A DNA stretch of 64,000 nucleotides from Lucinisca nassula (lineage: Eukaryota; Mollusca; Bivalvia; Lucinida; Lucinidae). Under the pieces are notes generated by a model, which ran no database searches, was not told the DNA's origin, and was given only the letters and a program-made list of their open reading frames with translations. The DNA lies in NCBI GenBank assembly GCA_963580285.1, contig OY757010.1, positions 217,572,734 through 217,636,733 on the forward strand, read 5' to 3'. Both the position numbers and the translations under genes were made by a program. This document shows, one piece after another, positions 63,604-64,000 of the stretch (positions are counted from its first letter, which is position 1; the number at the start of each line of letters is the position of its first letter).

Positions 63604-63861
63604 CTTGAGGCCATGGGCAGGTGTGGGAGTATTGCAGGATAAAAACCTTGAGATCATATTTATTATCACATCATATGTAAATCAAATCCACCATGTGGTT
63701 TGGAAACTAAGGTCCTTAAGGTCATTGGCATGATAGCACAAGGTTGGGTGTGGCTTATTTAGTAGATTTATAATAATTCTATATATAAACAAATCCTTCA
63801 TATGGTTTTAAATATGAGCTGTTAACAATCTTGACACAAAATTTGAAAATAAAAGTTCTTA

Positions 63862-64000
63862 GTACAGTCAAACTTTGATGGCTCAAACACCTTTGGGACA
63901 ATGGAAAATTGTTCAAGACAGTGGTAGTTTGATCCTCGGAGGGTTACCATTAGTGCCATACCAGGAGGCATAATGAACATAATTGTAGGATATCTTTTCA
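63862..64000. mobile_element. MITE-3 copy, cut by the window
   Basis: TACAGTCAAACTTTGATGGC, GGACAATGGAAAATTGTTCA and TACCAGGAGGCATAATGAAC. It runs past position 64000. Confidence 0.8.

Overview
The window is animal (eukaryotic) nuclear DNA, AT-rich and dominated by interspersed repeats. The TIR/palindromic MITEs, the tRNA-derived SINEs and the abundant tandem-repeat elements that end in a hairpin plus TATAAT or CATAAA suggest a marine bivalve mollusc. The taxon is an inference from repeat character, not proven by a marker gene.

One host gene spans almost the whole window on the minus strand. Fourteen small exons (60207 down to 2052), plus one tentative exon at 63579-63603, form a phase-consistent FKBP15 (WAFL) reading frame. 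It covers the linker after the FKBP domain, the conserved SRMAKMG segment, a Pro/Gln-rich region and most of the long coiled coil. Exons B to O total 1665 nt, exactly 555 codons. The FKBP-domain exons lie beyond 64000 and the C-terminal exons lie before position 1. Introns run from about 0.5 kb to about 18 kb and consist mainly of transposable elements.

The largest insertion (20932-31641, intron between exons H and G) is a complete-looking Ty3/Gypsy-type LTR retrotransposon. It has a CTGAT target duplication, 2.6-kb LTRs bounded by TGTTAC/GTAACA, a tRNA-Leu-type primer binding site, a polypurine tract, gag, a DTG protease and an integrase with the whole D,D35E triad. No reverse transcriptase or RNase H is present anywhere between the LTRs. 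The 5' LTR carries a 1.19-kb tandem-repeat element that is absent from the 3' LTR, which gives a natural empty site for that class of element.

The intron between exons E and F (45827-51307) holds about 22 decayed tandem copies of the end of exon E. Many copies keep a 5' splice site, and a few form open 30-nt modules of the same phase as the exon. A SINE-like element inserted into this array and duplicated one of the splice donors. Elsewhere there are several MITE families (some nested), four or more SINE types, two fragments of a LINE, one 1.1-kb TIR element and many tandem arrays rich in the TGACCTTGACC motif. A possible terminal exon of an unidentified plus-strand gene lies at 45990-46139.
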